The notes beneath the pieces were generated by a model. That model was not told the DNA's origin. It saw only the letters and a list, made by a program, of their open reading frames with translations, and did no database searches. The position numbers and the translations under genes are program-made. Below are positions 8,256-16,898 of a stretch of DNA of 64,000 bases, in pieces. Numbering within the stretch: position 1 is the stretch's first letter; every line of letters starts with the position of its first letter. The stretch is taken from positions 1,209,611 to 1,273,610 of the forward strand of contig NZ_KI392031.1 in assembly GCF_000158475.2 (NCBI RefSeq). Reading direction: 5' to 3'. Origin of the DNA: Oxalobacter paraformigenes. Its GTDB lineage: Bacteria > Pseudomonadota > Gammaproteobacteria > Burkholderiales > Burkholderiaceae_D.

Positions 8256-9149
8256 ATGCCATTTCAATCCGTCAAACAGTTACTCGAACGCGCCGCCTCC
8301 GAAAACCGGCCTCTTTGGGAAACCATTTTAGAAGACGATAGCCATTCGCAAAATGTGACACGGGAAGAATCCCTGACAAGAATGCGGTATTTCTGGGAAG
8401 CCATGAAAGCCTCGGTCGAAAGTTACAATCCCAAAGACCGGTCGAACAGCGGGCTCGTGGGCGGCGACGGCGAAAAAGTCCGGCTGGCAAGCGAGGAAGG
8501 CCTCCTCTTTGGAGGCGCGTTTTTCAACGAAGTCGTTACGGAAGCCCTGAAAGTCAGCGAATGCAACGCCTGCATGAAACGTATCGTTGCCATGCCGACA
8601 GCCGGTTCCTGTGGCGTCATTCCCGCCGTACTGGTGCCGCTGGTCAATGAACGCGGCATTTCCGACGAATCCATCATTCAGGCGCTTTATGTCGCAGCCG
8701 GGTTCGGCCAGATCATCGCGACACGCTCTTCCATTTCCGGCGCCGAAGGCGGTTGTCAGGCCGAAGTGGGCACCGCGTCCGCCATGGCGGCGACCGCTCT
8801 CACCCATCTGGGTGGGGGAACCGGCCTGATGTGTTCCTATGCCTGCGCCATGGCGCTTTCCAATCTGATGGGCCTTGTTTGCGATCCCATTGCCGGACTG
8901 GTGGAAATTCCCTGCGTCCAGCGAAACGTCATCGGCGCCGTCAATGCGCTGGCCTGCGCCAACATGGCCCTTGCCGGGGTCGAACACAAAATCCCGGCGG
9001 ACGAAGTCATCGACGCCATGCGGGCTGTGGGCGATTCCATGTCTTCCGACCTGAAGGAAACGGCACGCGGCGGTCTGGCAAGCACGCCGGCCGCCCGCGT
9101 CATCGTCCGGGAACTGATCCGGAAAAACCAGTTCCATTCGGAACACTGA
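8256..9149 (+). CDS. sdaAA: L-serine dehydratase, iron-sulfur type, alpha subunit
   Basis: A 297-residue alpha subunit of the split L-serine dehydratase. The motif AMPTAGSCGVIPAVL and the segment SGAEGGCQAEVGTASAMAA contain conserved cysteines expected to bind the 4Fe-4S cluster that activates the serine hydroxyl; CDPIAGLVEIPC contributes further ones. AAGGGGCGCTT precedes the ATG. It is co-transcribed with sdaAB. No regulator or serine transporter is adjacent, so physiological control cannot be read from the window. The product, pyruvate, would feed biosynthesis or redox balance in an organism that otherwise lives on oxalate; that role is inferred. Confidence 0.92.
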   Translation: MPFQSVKQLLERAASENRPLWETILEDDSHSQNVTREESLTRMRYFWEAMKASVESYNPKDRSNSGLVGGDGEKVRLASEEGLLFGGAFFNEVVTEALKVSECNACMKRIVAMPTAGSCGVIPAVLVPLVNERGISDESIIQALYVAAGFGQIIATRSSISGAEGGCQAEVGTASAMAATALTHLGGGTGLMCSYACAMALSNLMGLVCDPIAGLVEIPCVQRNVIGAVNALACANMALAGVEHKIPADEVIDAMRAVGDSMSSDLKETARGGLASTPAARVIVRELIRKNQFHSEH

Positions 9150-10002
9150 CGGGGCTTCCTGAATTCGGAAAACAACCGGCCTTCTTCAATATAACTGGCG
9201 TATCCAGTGCGGTTTGCCCCTGACCCCGCCTGTCCCGGAAGAAGAAGCCTGGCTTTTTCTTTATGCAAGGCTGTTCCCGCCTGTCGGCCTGTCCCCCGCC
9301 GGACATCAGGCGTACCGTATCACTTACACGGTCACACAGGCCGGATAACACGAACCAGAACTATCGCTCATACCGGTCCCGGAGCGTTAACCTGCTGGCC
9401 TCGCTTCCGGAAGCGGTCTGCCGCCTCCGGGGCGTTCCCGCTCTTCCAAAGACAGCGTGCTGTAACGTCTTCCTCTCCGGACAGCGTTCCCTGTTCTGCC
9501 GATCAACGCCACTCTGAATGCAACGTCAGCATATCCCCGCCGTACCGTTTAAAACGCAGGACTGTAACAGACCGGCATTTTCAGCTGGCTGGATCGCTTG
9601 CAGCAAACTCCGGTCTTGCGTCATATTTTTCCGCTCCCGATTCTTCTCCGCGCACCCGTGCTGTCCGGACTGCCTTGCCAATCTATCCGACTGCTTGCCG
9701 CAACCGGCACGTTATTCTCCCCGATCTGCCTGTTTCTGCCGGGTCGTGAACTACTGATAACGTTTCACTCGCCACCGTTCCGCTCAAAATCCATCTCGAC
9801 AGGACCTGTCTGCTGCAAAGCGCCCGGTTATGCCGTTTCTTCAAAAGAGAAAAGCCTGATGCTTCACACCGGCCGAACTTCGAGAGCGGTCTTTTCTTCC
9901 ATTTCCAGGCTCTAAAAACAGGCTCCCGACCTGTCGTCACCCCGACCGTGAAAAAGCCTGTAAACGTAAAAAATCCGCTTTCCCGCTACCTGTCCGATAC
10001 AG
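9150..10002. other. Gene-free stretch between sdaAA and metE
   Basis: About 850 bases with no reading frame on either strand that has a ribosome-binding site or recognisable protein content. The composition is C- and T-rich on the plus strand. No repeat or RNA structure was recognised apart from the metE terminator at its right edge. Confidence 0.5.
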
Positions 10003-10033
10003 AAAAACCGCAGGGACCGGAATCCCTGCGGTT
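10003..10033 (-). terminator. Intrinsic terminator of metE
   Basis: An 11-bp perfect stem (AACCGCAGGGA with TCCCTGCGGTT, six-base loop) is followed on the minus strand by a run of T. It lies 24 bases past the metE stop. Confidence 0.85.
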
Positions 10034-10056
10034 GCCAATCGGGTGCCCTTGATCGG

Positions 10057-12354
10057 TCAATAAACCGTCTCACGCATCAGTCTGGCGCTTTTCACCATGT
10101 TTTCCAGTGCGGCAAAGGCTTCCTTCCACTGGCGGGTTTTCAGGCCGCAATCCGGATTGACCCACAGGCGGTCGGCCGGAATAACGGCAGAAGCCTGTTT
10201 CAGCAATCCGACGATTTCCTTTACCGATGGAACGCGCGGCGAATGAATATCGTAAACCCCCGGCCCGACTTCATTGGGATAGCGGAAATCCGAGAATCCC
10301 TGCAAAAGCGTCATATCGCCCCGGCTGGCTTCCAGCGTGATCACATCGGCATCCAGCGCGGCAATGTCCGGCATGATATCGTTGAATTCCGCATAACACA
10401 TATGCGTATGAACTTGCGTCTCGTCCTCCACACCGCAGGAAGCGATCCGGAAAGCGCGACAGGCCCAGTCCAGATATTCCCGCCAGTTCCGGCGGCGCAG
10501 CGGCAAACCCTCCCGCAAACCCGGTTCGTCGATCTGGACAATGCCGACCCCCGCTCTTTCCAGATCGGCCACTTCATCGCGGATGGCCAGAGCGATCTGG
10601 TCGGCGACGACCGAACGTTTTTCATCATCCCGCACAAACGACCATTGCAAAATCGTGACCGGACCGGTCAGCATCGCCTTGACCGGTTTGTCTGTCAGGC
10701 TCTGTGCGTACCGGATCCACTCGACCGTCATCGGCTTCGGCCGGGAAACGTCACCGTAAATCACCGGCGGTTTCACGCATCGCGAACCGTAAGACTGGAC
10801 CCAGCCGTTAGCCGTCATAGCCATGCCGTCAAGAAATTCCGCGAAATACTCGACCATATCGTTGCGTTCCGGTTCGCCATGCACGAACACATCCAGACCC
10901 AGTTTTTCCTGCTGCGCGATACAGAAAGCGATTTCTTTCTGCATGGCCTCCCGGTATCCGGCCTCATCCAGAATTCCCCGTTTGAATGAGGCACGAACGG
11001 AACGGATTTCCGGCGTCTGCGGAAACGAACCGATCGTCGTGGTCGGAAAAGCCGGCAATCTGAAACGTTTGCGCTGCAAGGCCTGCCGGATACTGAACAC
11101 CGATTTTCGACGGTCGGCGTCTTCCGCCAGCTTGCCGACCCGTTTTGCAAGCTGTGCATTGTGCACCCAGTCGCCTTTGCGGAAAGCGACGGTTTTCCGT
11201 GAACTGTCCAGCGCTTTTCCAATAGCGGCGTCCCCCTTTTCAAGCGCTTCTTTCAGGGCATGGACTTCATCCAGTTTTTCGACAGCAAAAGCCAGACACT
11301 GTTTCAGCCGGAAATCCATTGCCGTTTCCGCTTCCAGCGAAAACGGCACATGCAGCAGCGAACAGCTTGGCGCAATCCAGAGATTCCCGCGCCTGGCCAG
11401 TTCCGGCGCTTTCAACAATGCCAATGCCTTGTCCAGATCGGCCTTCCAGATATTACGGCCATCGATCACACCGACAGAAAGCACTTTTTCTGAAGGCCAT
11501 CGGGCAGCGATCTCTTGCAGATCGGCTGCGCCGCGCACGGCATCGACATGCAAACCGTCAACCGGCAAACGGCAAATCATGCCGATATGTCCCGACAACG
11601 ACGAAAAATACGTGGTCAGCAACAGCCTGACGGGTTCTTTTGCCAGTTCGGCATACGTTTTTTCGTATACGGCCAGCCATTTTTCACCGATATCCAGTCC
11701 GAGCACCGGTTCATCGATCTGTACCCATCGAACGCCTTCCCGATGAAGGCGTTCCAGAATCTCCCGGTAAACGGGCAACAATTTCGGCAAGAGGGAAAGA
11801 CGGTCGAAACCATCGGTTTTTTCACGGCCCAGATAGAGAAAACTGACCGGGCCCAGCAAAACCGCCTTGACCGGATAACCCAGTGCCTGCGCTTCCTTCA
11901 CTTCATCGAAGAGCCGCTCGCTATGCAGGGAAAAAACCGTATCCGGCAAAAATTCCGGGACCAGATAATGGTAATTGGTATCGAACCACTTCGTCATCGA
12001 CAGCGCCTGTCCGCCTTCTTCTCTCAGCGAACCACGCGCCATCGCAAAATAACGATCGAGTTCGGACATATCTTCCGTAAAGCCGAAACGGGCCGGCTCG
12101 CATCCCAGAAGCTGGATGTGATTCAGGACATGATCGTAACAGGCGAAATCACCGACCGTCACCCAATCCAGCCCGGCCTTTTTCTGAAGCGCCCAGTGAG
12201 ATGCCCTCAACTGTTTTCCCATCCTGACCAGACTTTCAGCATCCGGTTCCGCACAAGCAGCTCCGGAACCGCTTTTCCAGTATGTTTCAAGAGCCGTTTT
12301 CCATTCGCGCTGTGCCCCCATGCGCGGAAATCCCAGAATATGACTGCAAACCAT
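10057..12354 (-). CDS. metE: Cobalamin-independent methionine synthase
   Basis: A 765-residue enzyme that moves a methyl group from 5-methyltetrahydropteroyltriglutamate to homocysteine, without vitamin B12. The N-terminal half begins HILGFPRMGAQREWK. The C-terminal catalytic half has TTTIGSFPQT, DVFVHGEPERNDMVEYF, QIDEPGLREG, the zinc-ligand region HTHMCYAEF (His and Cys), LEASRGDM and NPDCGLKTRQW (Cys). Start 12354 has AAGGAAG eight bases upstream; open frame further up runs into the regulatory region. It faces metR head to head with a 103-base gap, the classical MetR-controlled arrangement. Length is slightly above the E. coli enzyme. Confidence 0.95.
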   Translation of the reverse strand: MVCSHILGFPRMGAQREWKTALETYWKSGSGAACAEPDAESLVRMGKQLRASHWALQKKAGLDWVTVGDFACYDHVLNHIQLLGCEPARFGFTEDMSELDRYFAMARGSLREEGGQALSMTKWFDTNYHYLVPEFLPDTVFSLHSERLFDEVKEAQALGYPVKAVLLGPVSFLYLGREKTDGFDRLSLLPKLLPVYREILERLHREGVRWVQIDEPVLGLDIGEKWLAVYEKTYAELAKEPVRLLLTTYFSSLSGHIGMICRLPVDGLHVDAVRGAADLQEIAARWPSEKVLSVGVIDGRNIWKADLDKALALLKAPELARRGNLWIAPSCSLLHVPFSLEAETAMDFRLKQCLAFAVEKLDEVHALKEALEKGDAAIGKALDSSRKTVAFRKGDWVHNAQLAKRVGKLAEDADRRKSVFSIRQALQRKRFRLPAFPTTTIGSFPQTPEIRSVRASFKRGILDEAGYREAMQKEIAFCIAQQEKLGLDVFVHGEPERNDMVEYFAEFLDGMAMTANGWVQSYGSRCVKPPVIYGDVSRPKPMTVEWIRYAQSLTDKPVKAMLTGPVTILQWSFVRDDEKRSVVADQIALAIRDEVADLERAGVGIVQIDEPGLREGLPLRRRNWREYLDWACRAFRIASCGVEDETQVHTHMCYAEFNDIMPDIAALDADVITLEASRGDMTLLQGFSDFRYPNEVGPGVYDIHSPRVPSVKEIVGLLKQASAVIPADRLWVNPDCGLKTRQWKEAFAALENMVKSARLMRETVY

Positions 12355-12457
12355 CAATTTTCTTCCTTTCAAAACACGTTTCACGTTTGAAAAATCATAA
12401 TCAGCCGTGTAACATAATTCAAATGAAAGTTTTTTCAATACATCATAAGTTTTTCTA
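12355..12457. promoter_or_regulatory. Divergent metE-metR control region
   Basis: The AT-rich gap between the divergent genes contains TGAA-N6-TTCA at 12424-12437. This is close to the MetR recognition pattern TGAA-N5-TTCA known from enteric bacteria, though the spacer is one base longer. Overlapping TTCAAATGAA at 12418-12427 adds a second half-site pair. Near the metE side, TTTCAAAACACG and CACGTTTGAAA form an imperfect dyad. MetR with homocysteine would be expected to act here. Confidence 0.5.
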
Positions 12458-13369
12458 ATGATCGAACTGAAACATCTGCGGACACTGGCCGCCCTGCGCA
12501 AAACGGGAAACCTGACGAGAGCGGCAGACATGCTTCACCTGACGCAATCCGCCCTCTCGCAGCAAATCCGCCTGCTGGAAGCCGACTATGGCCGGTTATT
12601 CGAGCGGAAAACGGTTCCTCTGGCTTTCACTGCTGTGGGATTGCGCCTTCTGGAACTGGCCGACATGATTTTCCCGGCCATTGAAGAAACCGAACGCGAC
12701 CTCTCCCGCCTGAAAGACGGAACTGCCGGTTCTCTGCGGATTGTCGTCGAATGCCATACCTGTTTCGACTGGCTGATGCCAACCATGGATGTCTTCCGTT
12801 CACTCTGGCCGGAAGTCGAACTCGACATCCTGTCGGGTTTCCATGCCGATCCGGTCGCCCTCCTTCACCAGCAGCGCGCCGATCTGGCCATTCTCGGCAC
12901 GCCGGAACCGGAATCCGGCATCGTGTTTCGTCCACTTTTTCATTTCGACATAGTGGCGCTTCTGGCCAACACCCATCCTTTAACCCGGGAAGCTTTTTTG
13001 CGCCCGGAACATTTCGCCGATCAGACCCTGATTACCTATCCTGTGGCCGACGACATGCTCGACATCATGCAACAGGTTCTGATTCCGGCAAAAATATCGC
13101 CTGAGCGGCGCACATCCGAACTGACCATTGCCATCTTGCAACTGGTCGCCAGCGGACGCGGTATCGCTGTCCTGCCCCTTTGGGCCGTTCAAAGTTACCT
13201 GGACAGAAAATACGTTTCTTCCAGACCGGTCACGCAAACGGGACTGAAAGGCAAACTGCACGCCGCCCTCTGCACCGAAATGGCCTCGAAGGCTTACATC
13301 AACGATTTCATCAGATTGATCCGTGAAAAAAGTCTTTGCGAACTTCCGGGCGTCCGGCTCCTGAACTGA
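12458..13369 (+). CDS. metR: LysR-type regulator MetR
   Basis: A 303-residue LysR-family activator. The N-terminal helix-turn-helix (MIELKHLRTLAALRKTGNL, then AADMLHLTQSALSQQIRLLE) resembles MetR of E. coli, including IExKHLxTL at the start and ERKTVPLAFT after the helix. The effector domain follows, with LVASGRGIAVLPLW near residue 230 typical of the family. It is transcribed divergently from metE and is expected to use homocysteine as co-effector to activate metE. The assignment rests on similarity in the DNA-binding domain plus the conserved gene order. Confidence 0.88.
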   Translation: MIELKHLRTLAALRKTGNLTRAADMLHLTQSALSQQIRLLEADYGRLFERKTVPLAFTAVGLRLLELADMIFPAIEETERDLSRLKDGTAGSLRIVVECHTCFDWLMPTMDVFRSLWPEVELDILSGFHADPVALLHQQRADLAILGTPEPESGIVFRPLFHFDIVALLANTHPLTREAFLRPEHFADQTLITYPVADDMLDIMQQVLIPAKISPERRTSELTIAILQLVASGRGIAVLPLWAVQSYLDRKYVSSRPVTQTGLKGKLHAALCTEMASKAYINDFIRLIREKSLCELPGVRLLN

Positions 13370-13522
13370 ATCTTTTTCCCCTGGTCAATTCATCGCCCTG
13401 TTTTTCCGGAAACCGGCAACACGAAAATGGCAGACAGAAAGCAGCCACCCGCAGTATCATTCGCTCTTTTCCATATAATCAGAACCATGCACTTATATAA
13501 CATAAACATATATTTATAATTA

Positions 13523-13551
13523 TTGACCTCTCCCACAGTGACTGATAATGT
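13523..13551 (+). promoter_or_regulatory. Sigma-70 promoter with dyad, upstream of the HTH gene
   Basis: TTGACC, a 17-base spacer and TAATGT form a good promoter in an AT-rich gap. GTGACTGAT (13538-13546) overlaps the -10 and is repeated in inverted form as ATCAGTCAC at 13589-13597. The paired half-sites 42 bases apart could be operators, possibly for the HTH protein encoded about 185 bases downstream. Confidence 0.55.
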
Positions 13552-13735
13552 TACTTTCCGTAAACAACAATACTTTATATAAGGAAACATCAGTCACCAG
13601 TTCATGAAGATATACAGCAGTTCGCATTTCGTTCTCTCCGAAAAACCGATTTCCTGCATATGGGGATCGCCCTAAACGTCTTTTTGAATTTCAAAAGGAC
13701 ATTCCAAGTCACTCTTTCCTCTGAATACGGATACA

Positions 13736-14308
13736 ATGTCTAAAGAGAAAACAAAGGGAAAATCTGCTCTGGACGCCCTCCCATCCATTACGATGGTAAA
13801 ACCTGTGGAACCTGAAGTCGTTTCAGTCCGGAAAATAGCGAAAACCGCTAGAAATACCAAAAACAAACGAAAAACCGCCAGAGAAACCATCGAGCTTTCC
13901 AAAGATCAGCAGGAACTGGTCGATATCCGCAAAAAACTCGGTCTGCGTCATCAGGACTATGCCATCATGCTCGGAATCGGTCTTCCCCGCCTGTCGTCTT
14001 ACACCTACGGCCGGACGGCCTCCGTTCCAGCCGACGTCATGAAAACCGCCCGTCAGTTGCTGGCGGAAAACGGCGAAACGTCGCGCCAGTTAAAAGAAAA
14101 ATTCGAACGACCCATGTCCGAAATCATCGGGGAATGGGAAATGCGGCTTGGAACATCGACCGATGCGGAAATCGCCGACCTGATCGGAGTCGTTACCATG
14201 ACCATCAACCGCTGGCGAAAAAACGAAACCAAACCGGACCTTTCAGCGCTGAACCGCTACGACCGTATCGTCACCCTGATTGCCAACACCATCAAACAGC
14301 ACTCCTGA
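13736..14308 (+). CDS. Putative DNA-binding protein with two helix-turn-helix regions
   Basis: A 190-residue protein not matched to a named family. The first 50 residues are basic and low in structure (KKRKTARETIE region). Residues about 58-100 form an Xre-like helix-turn-helix (LVDIRKKLGLRHQDYAIMLG, then RLSSYTYGR). Residues about 125-175 look like a second one (AEIADLIGVVTMTINRWRKN). The two-domain layout suggests it binds two half-sites or bends DNA. A promoter with inverted half-sites lies upstream, and autoregulation is a reasonable guess. It stands alone, between metR and a hydrolase, and nothing nearby reveals its target. Confidence 0.7.
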   Translation: MSKEKTKGKSALDALPSITMVKPVEPEVVSVRKIAKTARNTKNKRKTARETIELSKDQQELVDIRKKLGLRHQDYAIMLGIGLPRLSSYTYGRTASVPADVMKTARQLLAENGETSRQLKEKFERPMSEIIGEWEMRLGTSTDAEIADLIGVVTMTINRWRKNETKPDLSALNRYDRIVTLIANTIKQHS

Positions 14309-14335
14309 CAATAAAAACGGCGTTTCATCACAAAT

Positions 14336-14369
14336 GACTCCGCCCAATTGATTCGTTCGGAGTCGTTTT
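14336..14369 (+). terminator. Probable terminator after the HTH gene
   Basis: GACTCCG and CGGAGTC form a 7-bp stem with a 15-base loop, followed by GTTTTC. It begins 27 bases past the stop codon. Confidence 0.45.
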
Positions 14370-14470
14370 CACATTCAGCTGGTAAAAATGGTAAAGTTGT
14401 GAGGCCTGCGGGCACACGTGCCGTTTCACTCCCGAAACGGCTTTCTGAAACTTTTCACCGAACTGATGCC

Positions 14471-15226
14471 ATGAAAAGCAATTTTCCTTCCAATCTGAAC
14501 GATTTCGACTTTTCAATGATGCCGCCTTCCATACTGGGGCACCTGTCGTTCCGGTTTCGCGTTCCTGACCAGCCCCCGCTTCCCCCGGGAACCCATTCCC
14601 TGAACGTCTTGCTGGGGTTGCCCGATGAACGCGACACGCTGCTGATCGTTCCCGAAGGACTGGATACCGGCAAACCCGTGAAACTGCTTGTCATGTTTCA
14701 TGGCGCAGGCGGAAGCGCTGAACGCGTGCTGCCCTTTTTCAGGGAGCATGCCGAGAAAAACAAATTTTTGCTGATGATCCCGCAATCGACCTATGCAACC
14801 TGGGATCTGACCATTGGCGGAAACGGTCCCGATCTGGAAAAACTGGACAATGCCCTAAGCAAGGTAAACGCTCATTTCGACCTCGACAGGAACCATTTCG
14901 GTTTTTGCGGTTTTTCCGACGGAGCCAGTTATTCCCTTTCCATCGGCCTGTCAAACGGTGAAACCGTTTCCCATGTCATCGCGCTTTCCGGCGGTTTCAT
15001 GAACCTGTATGTCCCGCGAGGCCGCCCGCTGGTTTTCATCGCCCACAGTCCGGAAGACGAACAGCTTCCCATGGATACAAGCGGCCTGCACCACTATAAC
15101 GAGCTGAAAAAGGCCGGCTACAATGTCGAATTTCTCGAATTCCACGGACGCCACGTCATTCATCCGCACGTTGTCGAAAAAGCCATGCAGTTCTACCTGC
15201 AGCGCAGTCCGGATAAGCCCCGGTAA
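14471..15226 (+). CDS. Alpha/beta hydrolase, PHB-depolymerase/esterase-like
   Basis: A 251-residue serine hydrolase. The oxyanion-hole region VMFHGAGGSAE is at about residues 77-87, the nucleophile elbow GFSDGAS at about 143-149, an acid in SPEDEQLP at about 194 and the catalytic histidine in GRHVIHPHV near 232. The layout resembles the LpqC/poly(3-hydroxybutyrate) depolymerase-type esterases and the phospholipase/carboxylesterase group. No signal peptide is visible, so it should act in the cytoplasm. The start at 14471 was chosen because upstream frame (to 14348) overlaps the terminator of the previous gene and adds uncharacteristic sequence. The substrate is unknown. Confidence 0.75.
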   Translation: MKSNFPSNLNDFDFSMMPPSILGHLSFRFRVPDQPPLPPGTHSLNVLLGLPDERDTLLIVPEGLDTGKPVKLLVMFHGAGGSAERVLPFFREHAEKNKFLLMIPQSTYATWDLTIGGNGPDLEKLDNALSKVNAHFDLDRNHFGFCGFSDGASYSLSIGLSNGETVSHVIALSGGFMNLYVPRGRPLVFIAHSPEDEQLPMDTSGLHHYNELKKAGYNVEFLEFHGRHVIHPHVVEKAMQFYLQRSPDKPR

Positions 15227-15236
15227 TTTTTCCCTT

Positions 15237-15277
15237 TTTGCGCCTGCGTCCTCTTTCTGAATGGACACAGGCGCAAA
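15237..15277. repeat. Long inverted repeat after the hydrolase gene
   Basis: TTTGCGCCTG pairs exactly with CAGGCGCAAA. Inside it, GTCC pairs with GGAC after a one-base mismatch, leaving an 11-base loop. There is no T run after either side, so it is not a standard terminator. It lies about 45 bases before the TGGCAG cluster. Confidence 0.5.
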
Positions 15278-15322
15278 CCTCCGCATCTTCCCGTACCGTT
15301 CGCTCTGTCCATTGCGCCAGCT

Positions 15323-15364
15323 TGGCAGTTTTGGCAGTTCGTGGCAGTATATCCGCACTGCCAC
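15323..15364 (+). promoter_or_regulatory. TGGCAG operator cluster before the PAS regulator
   Basis: TGGCAG occurs at 15323, 15332 and 15342, nine and ten bases apart, and CTGCCA at 15358-15363. The last pair is part of a perfect dyad, GTGGCAGT-N8-ACTGCCAC (15341-15364). It ends 14 bases before the regulator start. The same hexamer cluster reappears at 18443-18487. It is most simply read as the binding site of the regulator itself. Confidence 0.65.
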
Positions 15365-15378
15365 CCACACAGATCGAC

Positions 15379-16674
15379 ATGTCATTTACCGAACTCAGCT
15401 CCTTTCTTCAGGCGCAACCGGAACCGCATATCCTCTTCGATACAGAATACCGCATCATCGCGGTCAACCAGGCCTTCCGCAAATACTGCAATCCGCAAGT
15501 TTCGGCCATCGGGCGTACCTGTTACGAAGTCTCGCACAATTACGACATGCCCTGCGACTGTTCCGGAGAAACCTGCCCGCTGGCGAAAAGCCGCCGTTCA
15601 GGAAAACCGGAACGGGTACTGCACATGCACCACACCCCGAACGGGGAAGAATACGTCAGCATCGAATTGACGCCCATAAAGAATCCGGCCGGAGAAATCA
15701 CCTGTTTCGTGGAAAAAATCGAGCCTGTCAAAATGGCGAAAGGCCTGACCGAAAGAAACAGCCTGAAAGGACAATCGGCCTCTTTCAGACACCTGATGAA
15801 TCTGGTTGAAAAAGCCGCCTCCTCCGACATAAACGTTCTCCTTTGCGGAGAATCCGGCACCGGCAAGGAACTCGTCGCCCAGGCCATACACCGGGGAAGC
15901 AAACGGGCCGCCAGACCGTTCATCGTCGTCGATTGTTCCGGTATTTCGGAAAACCACTTCGAAAGCGAATTGTTCGGACAGGAAAAAGGATCGCTTTCAA
16001 GAACGGCCTCCGGGAAAAAGGGACTGGTCGATGCAGCCGATGGCGGCACTCTTTTTCTGGATGAAGTCAGCGATCTGCCCGTATCGATCCAACCGAAACT
16101 GTTGCGTCTTCTCGAAACAGGCGCCTACCGCCGACCCGGTTCCACCGATCCCCGCCGGGCTGATATCCGCATCATTTCAGCCAGCAGTCACGACTTGCAC
16201 AAAAGAACCCAAACCGGCCTTTTCCGGACCGATCTCTATTACCGGCTGAACACGTTTCCGGTTCACGTTCCGGCCTTGCGAGACAGGCTTGAAGACATTC
16301 CGCTCCTTGTCTCGACGCTCGTCGAGAAAATCGCGCCGGACAGAAACCTGTCTGTTTCGGACGAAGCCATGTATCTCCTGCAAACTTACCCTTATCCCGG
16401 CAATGTCCGCGAACTGCGCAATTTTCTTGAACGCGCCTGCCTTTTATGCGAAGGCCATGAAATCCGGTCAGAACATCTGTCGATCCCGGCAAACGACGAT
16501 CCGGAAACAACACTGCCCCTCTCTTTTGAGGCGCGTCTGAAACAATTGCTGCCGACATTCCGCGGAAACCGGAAAACACTGGCAAAAATGCTCGGCGTCA
16601 GCGAACGGACTCTCTACCGCCGGCTTTCCGGACTACAGGAAAGACAGGAGCCAAAAAGCGACCGGACTCATTAA
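15379..16674 (+). CDS. PAS-AAA+-Fis regulator lacking the GAFTGA sigma-54 loop
   Basis: A 431-residue enhancer-binding-type protein. Residues 1-110 form a PAS domain with a cysteine cluster (TCYEVSHNYDMPCDCSGETC), possibly metal- or redox-sensing. The AAA+ domain has Walker A GESGTGKE, Walker B GGTLFLDEVSDLP and the arginine-finger region typical of NtrC-like proteins. Between ELFGQEKG and GLVDAADGG, where sigma-54 activators carry GAFTGA, this one reads GSLSRTAS. The Fis-type helix-turn-helix closes the protein (RKTLAKMLGVSERTLYRRL). TyrR-like proteins without GAFTGA act with sigma-70, so this one probably does not work with sigma-54. The start is set at the ATG after the hexamer cluster. 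It precedes frc by 224 bases. Confidence 0.88.
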   Translation: MSFTELSSFLQAQPEPHILFDTEYRIIAVNQAFRKYCNPQVSAIGRTCYEVSHNYDMPCDCSGETCPLAKSRRSGKPERVLHMHHTPNGEEYVSIELTPIKNPAGEITCFVEKIEPVKMAKGLTERNSLKGQSASFRHLMNLVEKAASSDINVLLCGESGTGKELVAQAIHRGSKRAARPFIVVDCSGISENHFESELFGQEKGSLSRTASGKKGLVDAADGGTLFLDEVSDLPVSIQPKLLRLLETGAYRRPGSTDPRRADIRIISASSHDLHKRTQTGLFRTDLYYRLNTFPVHVPALRDRLEDIPLLVSTLVEKIAPDRNLSVSDEAMYLLQTYPYPGNVRELRNFLERACLLCEGHEIRSEHLSIPANDDPETTLPLSFEARLKQLLPTFRGNRKTLAKMLGVSERTLYRRLSGLQERQEPKSDRTH

Positions 16675-16788
16675 TCGTGTCAAACGCTCTTGATTTAAAT
16701 GGCTTATCGAGTAAAATATAAGGGCTATACATAAAGCTTGCTTCATTTTGAGATGTTATGCGAAGTGTTAGCAATCCCAAGTTAGTAC

Positions 16789-16819
16789 CTTCAGCCCCTC
16801 GGTGGGCGAAGTTTTTCTT
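16789..16819 (+). terminator. Hairpin with T run before frc: terminator or leader attenuator
   Basis: CTTC and GCCC pair with GGGC and GAAG around a bulged A, with a CTCGGT loop, followed by TTTTTCTTT. It lies 115 bases past the PAS regulator stop and about 80 bases before the frc ATG. It may end the regulator transcript. If the frc promoter is the weak TTGATT-N17-AAAATA at 16690-16718, it instead sits inside the frc leader. Confidence 0.5.
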
Positions 16820-16898
16820 TCTGGGCAGCTCCTTTCGGGGAAATGGCCACAGAGAATAAAAACCAAAAGTTGTACCAACGACAAGGAAATGAGAAATC

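Noticed and set aside
13604..13675. Small open frame of 23 codons downstream of the 13523 promoter
   Set aside because: No ribosome-binding site and no conserved features; probably untranslated leader.
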